Assembly: GCF_913773735.1 (NCBI RefSeq)
Contig: NZ_CAJYEB010000037.1
Coordinates: 1-64,000, forward strand
DNA from: an uncultured Massilia sp.
Lineage (GTDB): Bacteria; Pseudomonadota; Gammaproteobacteria; Burkholderiales; Burkholderiaceae_D
Direction of reading: 5' to 3'
Length of the DNA: 64,000 nt
Shown here one piece after another: positions 12,852-25,397 of the stretch; positions within the stretch are counted from its first letter, which is position 1, and each line of letters begins with the position of its first letter. The translations under genes were made by a program, and so were the position numbers. A model generated the notes under the pieces. That model was not told the DNA's origin. It did no database searches and worked only from the letters and a program-made list of their open reading frames with translations.

Positions 12852-14939
12852 TCAGTGCAGCTGCCGGTAGATCTCTTCCGCCAGCGTGCTCGAGATGCCC
12901 TCGACCGACATCAGATCCTCGACGCTGGCGTCGATCACGCCCTTCAGGCCGCCAAAGCGCGCCAGCAGCTTCTGGCGGCGCTTGGCCCCGATGCCCTCGA
13001 TCTCTTCCAGGCGCGAGGCCTGACGCGCCTTGGCGCGCTTGGCGCGCATGCCGGTGATGGCGAAGCGGTGCGCCTCGTCGCGGATCATCGCTACCAGCAT
13101 CAGCGCGGCCGATTCCTTGCCGAGTTCCTGCGGTTCGCGACCGTCGGCGAAGATCAGGGTTTCCAGGCCCACGCGCCGGCCCTCCCCCTTCGCCACGCCG
13201 ACGATGCTCGACACGTCCAGGCCCAGTTCCGTGAACACCTGGCGCGCCATCTCCACCTGTCCCTTGCCACCGTCGATCAGCGCGATGTCGGGCATCACGC
13301 CGTCGCCGCCCGCCACCTTCTCGTAGCGGCGCATCAGCACCTGGCGCATCGCCGCGTAGTCGTCGCCCGGCGTGATGTCGTTGATGTTGTAGCGGCGGTA
13401 TTCGCCGTTCTGCATCTGGTGGTGGTGGAACACCACGCACGACGCCTGCGTCGCCTCGCCGGCCGTGTGGCTGATGTCGAAGCATTCGATGCGCAGCGTT
13501 TCCAGGTCCTCGCTGTCCAGGCCCAGCACGTCGGCCAGCGCGCGCGTGCGCGACTGCTGCGAGCCCTGTTCGGACAGCAGGCGCGCCAGCGAGATCTCGG
13601 CGCCCTTCTGCGCCAGCTCCAGCCACTGGCGCCGCTGGCCCTGCGGCTGGAACACCAGGTTGATCCGGTGGCCGCACTGCTCGGTCAGCGCCACCATCAG
13701 CTCGGGCTGGTCGAACTCGATGTTCAGGATGAGCGTGCCCGGCACGAACTTGTCGCCGTAGTGCTGGGCCAGGAAGGCGGCCAGCACGTCGACCTCGATG
13801 GGCGTGTCTTCCAGCGTCTCGCCGATCGCCTCGGCCACGTGGCTCGGGAAATAGGCGCGGTCGCCCAGGTGGCGTCCGCCGCGTACCATCGCCAGGTTGA
13901 CGCAGGCGCGGCCGCCCTGCACCACCACGGCGATGACGTCGACGTCGGCGTCCGACGTCGTCTCCATGCTCTGCTGGTGCAGCACGCGCGACAGCGCCTG
14001 GATCTGGTTGCGCACGGCGGCGGCCTGCTCGAACAGCAGGTTTTCCGCATAGCCCACCATCTTCTGCTGCAGCTCTTCCAGCACCTCGGTCTGGCGGCCG
14101 CGCAGGAACTTCGCCGCATTGTCGACGTCGCGCCTGTAGTCTTCCCTCGCGACCAGGTCGACGCACGGCCCGCTGCAGCGGCCGATCTGGTGCAGCAGGC
14201 AGGGGCGCGTACGGTTGGCGAACACGCTGTCCTCGCAGGTGCGCAGCATGAACACCTTCTGCAGCAGCTGGATCGATTCCTTGACCGCCCAGGCGCTCGG
14301 GAACGGCCCGAAATACTGGCTCTTCTTGTCCAGGGCGCCGCGGTAGTAGGCCATGCGCGGGTAGTCGCCGTTGCTCAGCTTCAGGTACGGGTACGATTTA
14401 TCGTCGCGGAACAGGATGTTGTAGCGCGGCTTGAGCGTCTTGATCAGGTTGTTTTCCAGGATCAGCGCCTCGGCCTCGCTGTGCGTCACCGTCGTCTCCA
14501 GGCGCGCGATCTGGCCCACCATCATCGCGATGCGCGGGCTCGACAGGGTCTTCTGGAAATAGCTCGACACGCGCTTTTTCAGGTTGCGCGCCTTGCCGAC
14601 GTACAGGACCTTGTCCTCGCCGTCGAAATAGCGGTAGACGCCCGGCAGGTCCGGCAACTTGGCGACGGTCGCCAATACCTGTTCGCGCGCTTCCGGGGTC
14701 GGGCGCGCGGGAGATTCCGCATCCTTCGTCATCGTGGCGATCAATTCCTCTTTCATGGCTTGCCAGGCATCGGGGCGGGCGCGTGGCGCCGGCGGCCCGG
14801 CCGCGGCGGTCTTGCGCGGCGTTTTCCTGCGGACTGCCGTGGCGCCGGCGTTGCCGGCGGCCTGGGTATAAGCGGCGGCGCCGGGGCCGCCGTCCTGCGC
14901 TCCGGAACCGTCCGGGGCGGCTGCTTCGTCGTTCTTCAC
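12852..14939 (-). CDS. uvrC: UvrABC excinuclease subunit C
   Basis: UvrC makes both incisions in nucleotide excision repair. Domains in order: GIY-YIG nuclease (LPGVYRYF at about 98, LYVGKARNL at about 112), UVR motif ([20 protein letters not shown]), RNase H-like nuclease ([23 protein letters not shown]) and C-terminal helix-hairpin-helix ([20 protein letters not shown]). The frame starts with about 60-70 low-complexity Ala/Gly/Pro residues not seen in typical UvrC; the starts at 14756 or 14732 ([11 protein letters not shown]) are nearer the family length of about 610-620. I give the longest start with that caveat. Confidence 0.95.
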   Translation of the reverse strand: MKNDEAAAPDGSGAQDGGPGAAAYTQAAGNAGATAVRRKTPRKTAAAGPPAPRARPDAWQAMKEELIATMTKDAESPARPTPEAREQVLATVAKLPDLPGVYRYFDGEDKVLYVGKARNLKKRVSSYFQKTLSSPRIAMMVGQIARLETTVTHSEAEALILENNLIKTLKPRYNILFRDDKSYPYLKLSNGDYPRMAYYRGALDKKSQYFGPFPSAWAVKESIQLLQKVFMLRTCEDSVFANRTRPCLLHQIGRCSGPCVDLVAREDYRRDVDNAAKFLRGRQTEVLEELQQKMVGYAENLLFEQAAAVRNQIQALSRVLHQQSMETTSDADVDVIAVVVQGGRACVNLAMVRGGRHLGDRAYFPSHVAEAIGETLEDTPIEVDVLAAFLAQHYGDKFVPGTLILNIEFDQPELMVALTEQCGHRINLVFQPQGQRRQWLELAQKGAEISLARLLSEQGSQQSRTRALADVLGLDSEDLETLRIECFDISHTAGEATQASCVVFHHHQMQNGEYRRYNINDITPGDDYAAMRQVLMRRYEKVAGGDGVMPDIALIDGGKGQVEMARQVFTELGLDVSSIVGVAKGEGRRVGLETLIFADGREPQELGKESAALMLVAMIRDEAHRFAITGMRAKRAKARQASRLEEIEGIGAKRRQKLLARFGGLKGVIDASVEDLMSVEGISSTLAEEIYRQLH

Positions 14940-15000
14940 TGCCGTTCCTGTTTGCGTCGCGACGACGCGCGGTGCGCACGGGCGCGCACCCTACGAAGGT

Positions 15001-15411
15001 TTATGGGGCTTCCGCCTCCGGCGCCTGGGTGACGACGACGAAGGCGACGCCATAGTCGGCCTCGTCGCTGATCGTCACCTGGGCGCTCAGCCGGTGCGTC
15101 CGCATGAATGCCTCGAGCGCGCCGCTGCAGACGATGACCGGCTTGCCGCTCGGGGCGTTGAGCATCTGCGCCGAGCGCCAGGTCATGGGCATGCGCATGC
15201 CCAGCCCGACGGCTTTCGAGAACGCCTCCTTGGCCGAGAACCGCGTGGCCAGGAAGCGCAGCCCGCGCACCGGGTGCTTGGCGCGGCGGGCGTGGAACTT
15301 GACGAGCTCCTCGGGACCGAGGATCTTTTCCGCGAAGCGGTCGCCGTGGCGCGCGAGGGCCGCCTCGACGCGCGATATCTGCACGATGTCGGTACCGATT
15401 CCGTAGATCAT
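15001..15411 (-). CDS. acpS: holo-[acyl-carrier-protein] synthase
   Basis: The 136-residue enzyme transfers 4'-phosphopantetheine from CoA to the ACP serine. The signature [19 protein letters not shown] holds the metal-binding Asp, and [13 protein letters not shown] holds the catalytic Glu. ATG 15411 is used; the frame upstream overlaps pdxJ. It lies 13 nt downstream of pdxJ, the usual pdxJ-acpS order. Confidence 0.96.
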   Translation of the reverse strand: MIYGIGTDIVQISRVEAALARHGDRFAEKILGPEELVKFHARRAKHPVRGLRFLATRFSAKEAFSKAVGLGMRMPMTWRSAQMLNAPSGKPVIVCSGALEAFMRTHRLSAQVTISDEADYGVAFVVVTQAPEAEAP

Positions 15412-15424
15412 GGCGGCTCCCGGC

Positions 15425-16210
15425 TCAGGTTTCCGGCTGCGGATGGCCCAGCGACACGCCCAGGCGCGCATCGACCATGATCGCCTTCATCTCGCGGATC
15501 GCATGCTCCCAGCCGACGAACAGCGCGTGCGCGACGATCGCGTGGCCGATGTTCAGTTCGTGGATGTCCTGGATCGCCGCGATCGGCTGGACGTTGGTGT
15601 AGTGCAGGCCGTGGCCGGCGTTCACGCGCAGGCCGTGCCGCACGCCGGCGCGCACGCCCAGCGCGATGCGTTCGAGTTCGCGCGCCACCTCGTCCTTGTG
15701 CTCGGCCTCGGCGTAGCGGCCCGTGTGCAGCTCGATCACCGGCGCGCCGACGGCGGCCGCGCAGGCGATCTGCGCCTCGTCGGCGTCGATGAACAGCGAA
15801 ACGCGGATGCCTTCGCCCTGCAGCTGGCGGATCGCGGCTTCCACTTCCTTCTGGTAGCGGATCACGTCCAGGCCGCCCTCGGTGGTGACTTCCTCGCGCC
15901 GCTCGGGCACCAGGCAGACGTCCTGCGGCTTGACCAGGCAGGCGAAGTCGATCATCTCCTGCGTCACGGCGGCCTCGAGGTTCATGCGCGTGACCAGTTG
16001 CGGGCGGATGGCGATCACGTCGGCATCCTTGATGTGGCGGCGGTCTTCGCGCAGGTGCAGCGTGATCAGGTCGGCGCCGGCCTGCTCGGCCAGCAGCGCG
16101 GCGCGCAGCGGGTCCGGGTAGACGGTGCCGCGCGCGTTGCGCACGGTGGCGATGTGGTCGATGTTCACGCCCAGGTCGATGACGGGGCCGGCGGGTTGCA
16201 GGAAGCTCAT
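15425..16210 (-). CDS. pdxJ: pyridoxine 5'-phosphate synthase
   Basis: The 261-residue TIM-barrel enzyme condenses 3-amino-2-oxopropyl phosphate with 1-deoxyxylulose 5-phosphate, the last ring-closing step of vitamin B6 synthesis. Family motifs are present: [16 protein letters not shown] near the start, [12 protein letters not shown], and [12 protein letters not shown] with the phosphate-site Gly/His. It lies 14 nt downstream of recO. Confidence 0.97.
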   Translation of the reverse strand: MSFLQPAGPVIDLGVNIDHIATVRNARGTVYPDPLRAALLAEQAGADLITLHLREDRRHIKDADVIAIRPQLVTRMNLEAAVTQEMIDFACLVKPQDVCLVPERREEVTTEGGLDVIRYQKEVEAAIRQLQGEGIRVSLFIDADEAQIACAAAVGAPVIELHTGRYAEAEHKDEVARELERIALGVRAGVRHGLRVNAGHGLHYTNVQPIAAIQDIHELNIGHAIVAHALFVGWEHAIREMKAIMVDARLGVSLGHPQPET

Positions 16211-16224
16211 GGTCGGTATTTTTC

Positions 16225-17025
16225 TTAAAGCTGCATCAGGTCGATCAAAATCTGGCGCGTGTTCAGCGGCGCGCCGCCAAGGTGGTGGGCCAGCAGGAAG
16301 CGCATCAGCTGCTTGCTCTGGGCCTGGGTCTGCGGGTCGGCGTAGTCCTCGCGTTCCATGTCCATCAGGGTCTGGCCCGAGACGACGGGCCAGGACTCGA
16401 CGGCCGCCGCGGTGCGCGCGCCGCGTTCGGGGTCCACCACGTACATGCCATCCGGCTGCACCGGCGCGCGCGAGGCGCTGCAGCGCGTGAGATCGGCGGC
16501 CACCCCGGTCTCCTTAAGTAGGGCCCGTTCGAATTTTCGCAAGGCGATTTGCGCGGGCTCGCCGTGCGCCAGCTCGTTCAGCGTGGAGACGTAGTGGTTG
16601 AACAGGGCCGGATGCGCGTCGTCGCGCGCCAGCAGTTTCACCAGCAGTTCGTTCAGGTAGAAGCCGCACAGCAGCGCGGTCTTTTCGATGGGCAGCATGC
16701 CGCCGACCCATTCGGCGTCGATCAGTGTGCGCAGCTCCGACTTGCCGGAAAAGGAGATCGACAGCGGCTGGAAGGTCTGCAGCACCCCGCGCAGTTTCGA
16801 CAGCGGCCGCTTGGCGCCCTTCGCCACCACGCCGATCCGGCCGTGGTCGCGCGTGAACATGTCGACGATGAGGCTGGTTTCCTTGTAGGGATAGCTGTGC
16901 AACACGAACGCCGGCTGACCGAGGACGCGGCCCTCGCGGACCGGCGCGCGGCGCCTGGCGGGCGTGCTGGGAGTGGACGGGGCGTCCTGGTCGAAGTCGA
17001 TGGTGTCGTCGTCGCGGGTGGGCAT
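16225..17025 (-). CDS. recO: DNA repair protein RecO
   Basis: The 266-residue protein mediates RecA loading with RecR and RecF. The N-terminal OB fold begins at about residue 30 ([20 protein letters not shown], then VVAKGAKRP), followed by the helical domain. ATG 17025 is preferred over an in-frame TTG two codons upstream. The first 30 residues are an Asp/Pro-rich extension common in related betaproteobacteria as far as I recall. Confidence 0.95.
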   Translation of the reverse strand: MPTRDDDTIDFDQDAPSTPSTPARRRAPVREGRVLGQPAFVLHSYPYKETSLIVDMFTRDHGRIGVVAKGAKRPLSKLRGVLQTFQPLSISFSGKSELRTLIDAEWVGGMLPIEKTALLCGFYLNELLVKLLARDDAHPALFNHYVSTLNELAHGEPAQIALRKFERALLKETGVAADLTRCSASRAPVQPDGMYVVDPERGARTAAAVESWPVVSGQTLMDMEREDYADPQTQAQSKQLMRFLLAHHLGGAPLNTRQILIDLMQL

Positions 17026-17073
17026 GCGCAATGATAACCCGGGTGGGTGGGGGCTGCTCGGGGAACCTGCACC

Positions 17074-17099
17074 GTCGCCCCTGCCTGCGCCGGGGCGAC
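17074..17099. repeat. REP-like intergenic palindrome between era and recO
   Basis: GTCGCCCC and GGGGCGAC form an 8-bp stem around TGCCTGCGCC. In minus orientation the core CGTCGCCCCGGCGCAGGC recurs at 48448-48465, so it is a dispersed element rather than a private terminator. Confidence 0.55.
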
Positions 17100-17105
17100 G
17101 GGGCG

Positions 17106-18038
17106 TTATTCGTAGCCGTAGGCGCGCAACCCCGCTTCGTTGTCGGCCCAGCCCGACTTGACCTTGACCCAGATTTCCAGGTACACCGGCCCGTCGAACA
17201 GCTTTTCCATGTCCAGGCGCGACTGGGTGGAAATCTCCTTCAGGCGCGCGCCCTTGTTACCGATGATCATGGCCTTGTGGGTATCGCGCTCGACCAGGAT
17301 GGCGGCGAAGATGCGGCGCAGGTTGCCTTCCTGCTGGAACTGCTCGATCAGCACGGTGGACGTGTACGGCAGCTCGTCGCCCAGCAGGCGGAACACTTTT
17401 TCGCGGACGATCTCGGCGGCGAGGAATTTCTCGCTGCGGTCGGTGATGTCGTCCGGGCCGAAGATCGGCGGATTTTCCGGCAGGTGGCGGCGGATCTCGC
17501 CTTCCAGCGCATCGACCTGGAAGCGCAGCTTGGCCGATACCGGCACCACGGCCGTGAAGTCGCGCAGGCCGGCGACCTTGGCCGCGAACGGCATCAGCTC
17601 GGCCTTGTCCTTCATGCGGTCGGACTTGTTGATCACCAGGATCACCGGGACGTTCTTCGGCAACAGGTCGAGCACCTGCTGGTCGGCCGGGCCGAACGTG
17701 CCGGCCTCGACCAGGAACAGGATCACGTCGGACGCCGTCAGCGTGTTCGACACGGTCTTGTTCAGGGTCTTGTTCAGCGCGTTCGCATGGCGGGTCTGGA
17801 AGCCCGGCGTGTCGACGTAGATGAACTGGGCGTCGTCGCGGGTCTGGATGCCGGTGATGCGGTGGCGCGTGGTCTGCGCCTTGCGCGAGGTGATCGAGAC
17901 CTTGGCCCCGATCAGCACGTTCATCAGCGTCGACTTGCCGACGTTGGGTCGGCCGACGATGGCGATATAGCCGCAGCGAAAATTCTCCGAGGTCAACGCG
18001 GCTGCGGTGGGTTCGACGGGATGCGTATCCATGGTCAT
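17106..18038 (-). CDS. era: GTPase Era
   Basis: The 310-residue essential GTPase helps 16S rRNA maturation and 30S assembly. The GTPase motifs are GRPNVGKST (P-loop), DTPGF and NKSD (LVINKSDRM); a KH RNA-binding domain with [10 protein letters not shown] follows. Start MTMDTHP at 18038 is favoured over the first in-frame ATG 21 nt upstream. It follows rnc with a gap of about 56 nt, the standard rnc-era arrangement. Confidence 0.97.
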   Translation of the reverse strand: MTMDTHPVEPTAAALTSENFRCGYIAIVGRPNVGKSTLMNVLIGAKVSITSRKAQTTRHRITGIQTRDDAQFIYVDTPGFQTRHANALNKTLNKTVSNTLTASDVILFLVEAGTFGPADQQVLDLLPKNVPVILVINKSDRMKDKAELMPFAAKVAGLRDFTAVVPVSAKLRFQVDALEGEIRRHLPENPPIFGPDDITDRSEKFLAAEIVREKVFRLLGDELPYTSTVLIEQFQQEGNLRRIFAAILVERDTHKAMIIGNKGARLKEISTQSRLDMEKLFDGPVYLEIWVKVKSGWADNEAGLRAYGYE

Positions 18039-18094
18039 TCTGTTTTCCTGCCGGATCATCCGGCGCTGCTAGGGCGGACTGGGCCGCCACGGTA

Positions 18095-18919
18095 TCACGG
18101 CTGTCGGGACGACTGCTGCTTCGAATGGGTTTCCTCGGCCTGCATGGCGAGTTCGCCCTGCTCGGCCGTCTGGTCGGTGGCGATGCCGGCCAGCTTGAGC
18201 TGGGCCGAGCGGGGCCGGGTCTTGCGCGCGGCGGACGGGCTCTTCTGCAAGAGCTGCTCGGCCGTCTCCAGCGCCAGGCGCGCCGCCGCCTGCTCGCCGG
18301 CGCGGCGGCTGCCGCCTCGGCCGAAGACCTGGATGCCGAGCTTGGGCACCAGGCACTCGATCTCGAATTCCTGGCTGTGGGCGGCGCCGTGCGTGGCCAC
18401 CACGTTATAGGTCGGCAGCGAGATCTTCTTGCTCTGCAAAAATTCCTGCAGCAGCGTCTTGGCGTCCTTGCCGAGGGTACGCGGGTCGACCGAGTCGAGC
18501 AGCGGGATGTAGAACGCGCGGATGGTGGTGCGCGCCGCATCGAATCCGCTGTCGAGGAAGATCGCGCCCAGCAGGGCCTCGAGCGTGTCGGCCAGGATCG
18601 ACGGACGGCGGAAACCGCCCGACTTGAGTTCGCCTTCGCCCAGGCGCAGGAACTGCGACAGCTCGAGCTTCTGCGCGATCTCGTACAGCGTCTGCTGCTT
18701 GACGAGGTTGGCGCGCAGGCGCGACAGGTCGCCTTCGGCCAGGGCGTTGAAGCGTTCGTACAGGATGGAGGCGACGACGCAGTTCAGCACCGAGTCGCCG
18801 AGGAACTCGAGGCGCTCGTTATGCACGCTGCTGTGGCTACGGTGGGTCAGCGCCTGCTGCAGCAGGCCGGGATCCCGGAACGTGTAACCTAGGCGAGTTT
18901 GCAATAACTGAAGATTCAT
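18095..18919 (-). CDS. rnc: ribonuclease III
   Basis: The 274-residue double-strand-specific RNase processes rRNA precursors and structured mRNAs. The catalytic signature [12 protein letters not shown] (about residue 37) and the second metal site [13 protein letters not shown] are intact. A dsRNA-binding domain follows (about 155-225). The last 45 residues are a polar tail longer than in E. coli Rnc (226 residues). Confidence 0.97.
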   Translation of the reverse strand: MNLQLLQTRLGYTFRDPGLLQQALTHRSHSSVHNERLEFLGDSVLNCVVASILYERFNALAEGDLSRLRANLVKQQTLYEIAQKLELSQFLRLGEGELKSGGFRRPSILADTLEALLGAIFLDSGFDAARTTIRAFYIPLLDSVDPRTLGKDAKTLLQEFLQSKKISLPTYNVVATHGAAHSQEFEIECLVPKLGIQVFGRGGSRRAGEQAAARLALETAEQLLQKSPSAARKTRPRSAQLKLAGIATDQTAEQGELAMQAEETHSKQQSSRQP

Positions 18920-18981
18920 TGTCGTACCAATCTGTTGGGCCGGCCCGAGCCGGACGCCAACGCCCGCCCCTTCCGGCTGGA

Positions 18982-19404
18982 TTACTGGGCCTTGGCGGCC
19001 TCTTTGGCGGCATTCGCGCCGCTCGGGTCGGTCGTGCCGGCGAAATCGAACAGCAGGCTCACGTTGCCGGCCAGCGGCACCCGCTTTTCGTAGGCAAAGC
19101 TGACCTGCACGTCCTGCTCGTCGCGGGTGATCACCAGGTCGCGCCCGCTGATCGCGCCGACGTCGTTGACGCCGGCATGGCGGTCGAAGGCCTGCTGGAT
19201 CTCGCGCACCGTGCCGCCTTCGGCCTTGGCCTTGACGATCGCCGCCTTCACGGCGCGGTATTCGAGCAGCGCCGGCGTCACCTTGATGGCCACCAGCGCC
19301 AGCGCGCCCAGCACCACCAGCACGACCAGCAGCCCGGACAGCGACACGCCGCGTTCGGCGCCGAAGCGCCGGCTTCGATTACGTTCTACTGCGTTCGTCC
19401 GCAT
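18982..19404 (-). CDS. DUF4845 membrane protein between lepB and rnc
   Basis: The 140-residue protein has a single transmembrane segment after a basic stretch ([20 protein letters not shown], about 22-41), resembling a pilin-like N-terminus, then a small soluble domain. It matches the DUF4845 family that sits between lepB and rnc in many proteobacteria; function unknown. It lies 15 nt from the lepB stop. Confidence 0.85.
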   Translation of the reverse strand: MRTNAVERNRSRRFGAERGVSLSGLLVVLVVLGALALVAIKVTPALLEYRAVKAAIVKAKAEGGTVREIQQAFDRHAGVNDVGAISGRDLVITRDEQDVQVSFAYEKRVPLAGNVSLLFDFAGTTDPSGANAAKEAAKAQ

Positions 19405-19419
19405 GCGCGCACCTGCTCG

Positions 19420-20330
19420 TCAGTGGATACCGCCGATGCGCTTGAGGTCGCTGAAGTTCATCCAGACGAACACGGCCTTGCCGACGATGTTCTTGTCCGG
19501 GACGAAGCCCCAGTAACGGCTGTCTGCGCTGTTGTCGCGGTTATCGCCCATCATGAAATAATTGCCCTCCGGTACGATACAGGTAAATTTATCGTAGGAA
19601 TAGGTGCAATTCTCGTGATGGGGGAACTCCTCCACCGAACCCAGGTTGATCGGACGCGCGCCATCCATGTTCAGGATGCGGTGCGGGGCATTCGCCAGCT
19701 TTTCCAGGTACTGCTTGTGGTACACCGGACGCTCGTCGTCGAGGTAGTCGTCCATCGCTTCGTACTCGACGGGCTTGCCGTTGACGGTGAGGCGCTTGTT
19801 ATCGTAGGTGATTTTATCACCGGGCACGCCGATCACGCGCTTGATGTAATCCTGGCTCATGTCCTTCGGGTACTTGAACACCATCACGTCGCCGCGCTGC
19901 GGATTGCCGACCTCGATGATCTTCTTGTTCAGCACCGGCAGGCGGATGCCGTAGTCGAACTTGTTCACCAGGATCAGGTCGCCCACCAGCAGGGTCGGCA
20001 CCATCGACGAGGACGGGATCTTGAACGGCTCGAACAGGAAGGAGCGCAGGAAGAACACCAGCGCGATCACCGGGAAGAAGCTGCCCGAATACTCGACCCA
20101 GGTCGGCTGGCGCAGGATGCCCGCTTCCAGCGCCGCGCGGTTGGCGTTGTCGATCTTGATGCCGTCGGCGGCCAGCTTGGCGTTGCGCGCGTCGAACTCG
20201 GCCAGCGCCTTGTCGGCACGGGCACGGCGCTGCTTGGCCAGCACGAACACGTCCAGGCACCAGATCACGCCCGTGATCACCATCAGGACGAACAGGATCA
20301 GGGCGAAATTGCCAAGGATCAGTTGCATGC

Positions 20331-20334
<4 letters not shown>
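19420..20334 (-). CDS. lepB: signal peptidase I
   Basis: The 304-residue inner-membrane peptidase removes signal peptides of secreted proteins. Two N-terminal membrane segments are followed by the catalytic serine motif [19 protein letters not shown] and the lysine region ([17 protein letters not shown]), with the late box [14 protein letters not shown]. The ATG overlaps the lepA stop as ATGA, so translation is coupled. Confidence 0.97.
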
Positions 20335-22124
<1,790 letters not shown>

Positions 22125-22461
22125 TAACAAAACTCAAAACCAAATAAGAGCGGCACGCGGCCAGGCCGGCGCGGACGATGATCGCCGCACGGCGGAATAC
22201 GAAAAAAGCGCTGCGGCGGGGCCGAGCCGGCCCAGGCGAGCGCCTTGTCAGGCGAAGGGGGTCTGCCGGATCGCACCGGCGGCAACGCCCATCGCCTCCA
22301 ACCCCGCATTTTACCGGATTTCAGGGCAGAAAGCCCGGAATAAGGGTGGACGCCGGCATGGCGCCGCGGGCAACGTCTCACTTTCCATGCATCAAGTATT
22401 TGCGCGCGCCGCCGTTAAGGACTCATCGGCGCCGCGTGGCGCCCTCCTCGACCGACATGCC
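22125..22461. other. intergenic region upstream of the HExxH protein
   Basis: Divergent promoters for lepA and the metalloprotease-like gene are expected here. I see no strong -35/-10 pair or terminator hairpin. An upstream in-frame ATG at 22387 could extend the metalloprotease gene by 25 residues. Confidence 0.4.
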
Positions 22462-23442
22462 ATGATCCTGACCCGCGACCCGCAGCACTGGACCGACCTG
22501 CAGCGCCAATCCATCCACGAACGCATCCTGCCGCTGCCGGACGAGGTGCGCGACTTCGTGCGGCAGGTCAACCTGGCGAGCGGCATCGACGCCGTGCCGG
22601 CGCCCGCGCAACCGGATGCCCGCCTGCTCGCCGACCTGCGCCAGGCGCTGCGCGGCATGCCGGCGAGCGTGCTCGACCTGGTGTCGCCGCTGTTGCTGGG
22701 CATCTGCCTGGGACACGGCCTGGGCTCGTCGGGCGCCACCGACATCGTGGTCGATGCGCGCGACGGCCGCATCCTCGGCTGCATCGTCCTGCTCGACGTC
22801 GACGTGATGGCCGGCCACACCGCCAATTCCTGGGCGACCTGGAAGGAAAACCTGCCGTTCCACGGCGGCCCCGGCTTCACGCTGACCGCGGCGATCGCCG
22901 CGGCGCACGACGACACCCGCGCGCACGCCCTGCAGTTCCTGCTGCTGCACGAGTTCGGCCACGTGCTGACGGCCGACGGCGACTTCCTGCCGCGCTGGTG
23001 GGAGCCGACGCCGGACACGCAGTTCTCCTGGGATTTTTCTTACCTGGCCCTGAGCTGGACGACGAATGCGGAGGGACGCTTCGTGCCCCAGGCCAGTTCC
23101 GATTTCGACGGCCGCGGCATCGTCGATTTCTACGGGAACAACAAGCTGGACGGCGAGGCCATCGTCGTCGCCTATGCCGGCCTGGAAGGCAGCGACTTCC
23201 CCAGCCTGTACGGCGCGACCAATCCGTACGACGACTTCGCCGAATGCTTCGCCACCTATGTGCACAGCGAGCTGATGGGGCGCCCGTACACGCTGCGCAT
23301 CGACCATGGCGGCGAGCCGCAGGCCTGGCTCGACAGTTTCTGGGCCAGCCCGCGCAGCGTGGCGAAGCGGGCGTTCATGGAGCGGGTGCTGGCGGCGGGT
23401 GGCGCGGTTCGGGCCATGCGCGCAGAGACCGAGTACGCCTGA
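22462..23442 (+). CDS. uncharacterised protein with a zinc-metallopeptidase HExxH motif
   Basis: The roughly 326-residue protein is not recognised by family. It contains LLLHEFGHVLTADGDFLPRW, an HExxH zinc motif around residue 170, and further on NPYDDFAECFATYVHSE, whose Glu/His could be the third zinc ligand, as in gluzincins or the M78/M48 style. No signal peptide is evident, so it would be cytosolic. It is the only plus-strand gene in a 20-kb minus-strand block and is convergent with the glutaredoxin-like gene. The start is uncertain (22462 or 22387). Confidence 0.8.
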   Translation: MILTRDPQHWTDLQRQSIHERILPLPDEVRDFVRQVNLASGIDAVPAPAQPDARLLADLRQALRGMPASVLDLVSPLLLGICLGHGLGSSGATDIVVDARDGRILGCIVLLDVDVMAGHTANSWATWKENLPFHGGPGFTLTAAIAAAHDDTRAHALQFLLLHEFGHVLTADGDFLPRWWEPTPDTQFSWDFSYLALSWTTNAEGRFVPQASSDFDGRGIVDFYGNNKLDGEAIVVAYAGLEGSDFPSLYGATNPYDDFAECFATYVHSELMGRPYTLRIDHGGEPQAWLDSFWASPRSVAKRAFMERVLAAGGAVRAMRAETEYA

Positions 23443-23461
23443 CCGGGTTGACGTGCCCACC

Positions 23462-23734
23462 CTACGGTGATGCCCGCACCGCCGCCAGGCACGCCGCCAG
23501 CGCCTCCTCGTCCAGGATGTAGTGACAGATCTCCCGGTCGCCCGGCACCGTCGCCAGCACCGGCACCAGCTCGTCGTAGCGCGCCACCAGGGCGGGGTCG
23601 GCGTCGACGTCGACCACGTCCACCTCGTACGCGACGCCCCTGCGCGCCATGGCGGCGCGCAGGGCCTCCAGCATGTCCTCGCACAGGTGGCACCAGCTGC
23701 GCGAGTACAGGGTGAAACGGACCGGCGCCGTCAC
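23462..23734 (-). CDS. glutaredoxin-family thiol protein
   Basis: The 90-residue protein begins (GTG) VTAPVRFTLYSRSWCHLCED, a thioredoxin-fold strand followed by a CHLC active site; the cis-Pro is in ATVPGD. It matches the glutaredoxin-like DUF836 family that often follows MucD/DegQ genes. The GTG overlaps the protease stop codon as GTGA, so it is the coupled last gene of the rpoE operon. Confidence 0.88.
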   Translation of the reverse strand: MTAPVRFTLYSRSWCHLCEDMLEALRAAMARRGVAYEVDVVDVDADPALVARYDELVPVLATVPGDREICHYILDEEALAACLAAVRASP

Positions 23735-25185
23735 TGGCGCGGCTTGATGACGATGTACTGCGACGCGCTGCCGCGGCGCACCAGCAGCGCGACCGGCTTC
23801 TTCGGATCGAGCTTCGCGACCAGGCCGTTGAACTGGGCCGCGGACGTGATCTCGACATTGCTCATCTGCAGCACCAGGTCGCCCTGGCGGATGCCGGCCG
23901 TGGAGGCGCGTCCTTCCGCGAACTCGACCATCACGCCGGCCTCGATCTTGAGCTCGCGCTTCTGCGCCGGCGTCAGGTCGGACACGTGCAGGCCCAGGGC
24001 GTTCGGCGAGCGGTCGTCGCCCTGCTTCTTGGGCGTGGCGCGGCCGGCCGCCGGCTGTTCTTCCTTGAGTTCCTCGATGGTGACGGGCAGTTCGACCTGG
24101 CTGCCGCGGCGCCACACGGTGATGCTGGCGCGGGTGCCGACGGCGGTGCCGCCGACCTGGCGCGGCAGGTCGGAACTCTTTTCGATGTCCTTGCCGTTGA
24201 ACTTCAGGATGATGTCGCCGACCTTGACGCCGGCCTTCTCGGCCGGCCCGCCCGGTTCGACCATCGCGATCTCGGCGCCGCGCGCGCGGCCCAGGCCCAG
24301 GGACTCGGCGACGTCGCGCGTGACTTCGCTGATCTGCACGCCCAGGCGCCCGCGCGTGACCTTGCCGGTCTTCTTGACCTGGTCGGCGACGCGCATCACC
24401 TCGTCGATCGGCACGGCGAACGAGATGCCGTTGTAGGCGCCGGACAGCGTGGCGATCTGCGAGTTGATGCCGATGACCTCCCCGCGCATATTGATCAGGG
24501 GGCCGCCCGAGTTGCCCGGATTGACGGCGACGTCGCTCTGGATCAGCGGCAAATACTCGCCTGTATCGCGCGACTTGGCCGAGATGATGCCGGCGGTGAC
24601 CGTGTTCTCGAGGTTGAACGGCGAACCGATCGCGATCACCCATTCGCCGGCGCGGATGCGGTTCGAATCGCCGATGCGCACGCTGGGCAGGCCGCGGCCC
24701 TCGACCTTGAGCAGGGCGACGTCGGTGCGGCGGTCGGCGCCCAGCACCTTGGCCTTGAACTCGCGGCGGTCGGTCAGCGTGACGGTGACTTCGTCGGCGC
24801 CCTCGACCACGTGGGCATTGGTCAGCACATAGCCGTCGTCGGAAATGATGAAGCCGGAGCCGACGCCACGCTGTACTTCCTGCTCTTCCTGCTGCGGCAT
24901 GCCGCGGCGCCCGCGCGGCGCCATCTGGCCGCCGAAGAAGCGGCGCAGGAATTCCTGCATTTCCTCGTCGCCCTGCCCCTGCCCCTGGCCGAGGCGCACG
25001 CGCTCGGTGGTGCGGATGTTGACGACGGCCGGGCCGACCTTGTCGACCATGTCGGCGAAATCGGGCAGGCCGGCGACGGCCGCCTGGACGGTGGGTGCGG
25101 CAGCCTGCGCCGCCGCGGAAGACATCAGGGTCATGCCCGCAACCATGAGGGCGGACAGGATCGCGTTACCGGTTTTGCTTGTCAT
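23731..25185 (-). CDS. DegQ/MucD-type periplasmic serine endoprotease
   Basis: The 484-residue protein has a signal peptide (MTSKTGNAILSALMVAGMTL, cleaved near AQAAA). The HtrA catalytic triad is present: His in VLTNAHVVEG, Asp in RRTDVALLKV and Ser in NPGNSGGPL. Two PDZ domains follow (about 280-370 and 390-475). It degrades or refolds misfolded envelope proteins and is typically the sigma-E-operon protease. A Gly/Gln-rich loop (RLGQGQGQGDEE) sits before the protease domain. The longer open frame up to 25848 is ignored because it lacks family similarity. Confidence 0.95.
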   Translation of the reverse strand: MTSKTGNAILSALMVAGMTLMSSAAAQAAAPTVQAAVAGLPDFADMVDKVGPAVVNIRTTERVRLGQGQGQGDEEMQEFLRRFFGGQMAPRGRRGMPQQEEQEVQRGVGSGFIISDDGYVLTNAHVVEGADEVTVTLTDRREFKAKVLGADRRTDVALLKVEGRGLPSVRIGDSNRIRAGEWVIAIGSPFNLENTVTAGIISAKSRDTGEYLPLIQSDVAVNPGNSGGPLINMRGEVIGINSQIATLSGAYNGISFAVPIDEVMRVADQVKKTGKVTRGRLGVQISEVTRDVAESLGLGRARGAEIAMVEPGGPAEKAGVKVGDIILKFNGKDIEKSSDLPRQVGGTAVGTRASITVWRRGSQVELPVTIEELKEEQPAAGRATPKKQGDDRSPNALGLHVSDLTPAQKRELKIEAGVMVEFAEGRASTAGIRQGDLVLQMSNVEITSAAQFNGLVAKLDPKKPVALLVRRGSASQYIVIKPRQ

Positions 25186-25397
25186 AGTTTTGATGAAAGA
25201 AGGGCTTGGTGTTGATATGGTAAGACAAAAACACCATATTGTCGCGCTGGCACGGACCTGCCGGGCGGCGTGGCGGCAAAGCCGAAGCGATCCGACGGGA
25301 ACGGCAGCGCCGGCGGCGGATCCACCGCCCCGGCGCGGGCCGCGACACCCGCATCCCGCGGCGCCGCTCCCGGCGGGACGGGCGGGTGCCGGCGCGG

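Noticed and set aside
12747..15032. 761-residue plus-strand open frame
   Set aside because: Antisense to uvrC over its full length, His/Arg/Ala/Gln-rich, no start context and no domain.
25186..25397. A frameshifted membrane-spanning end of rseA or a remnant of rseB
   Set aside because: No frame in this stretch gives a hydrophobic helix or RseB-like sequence; translations are Arg/Pro/Ser-rich.
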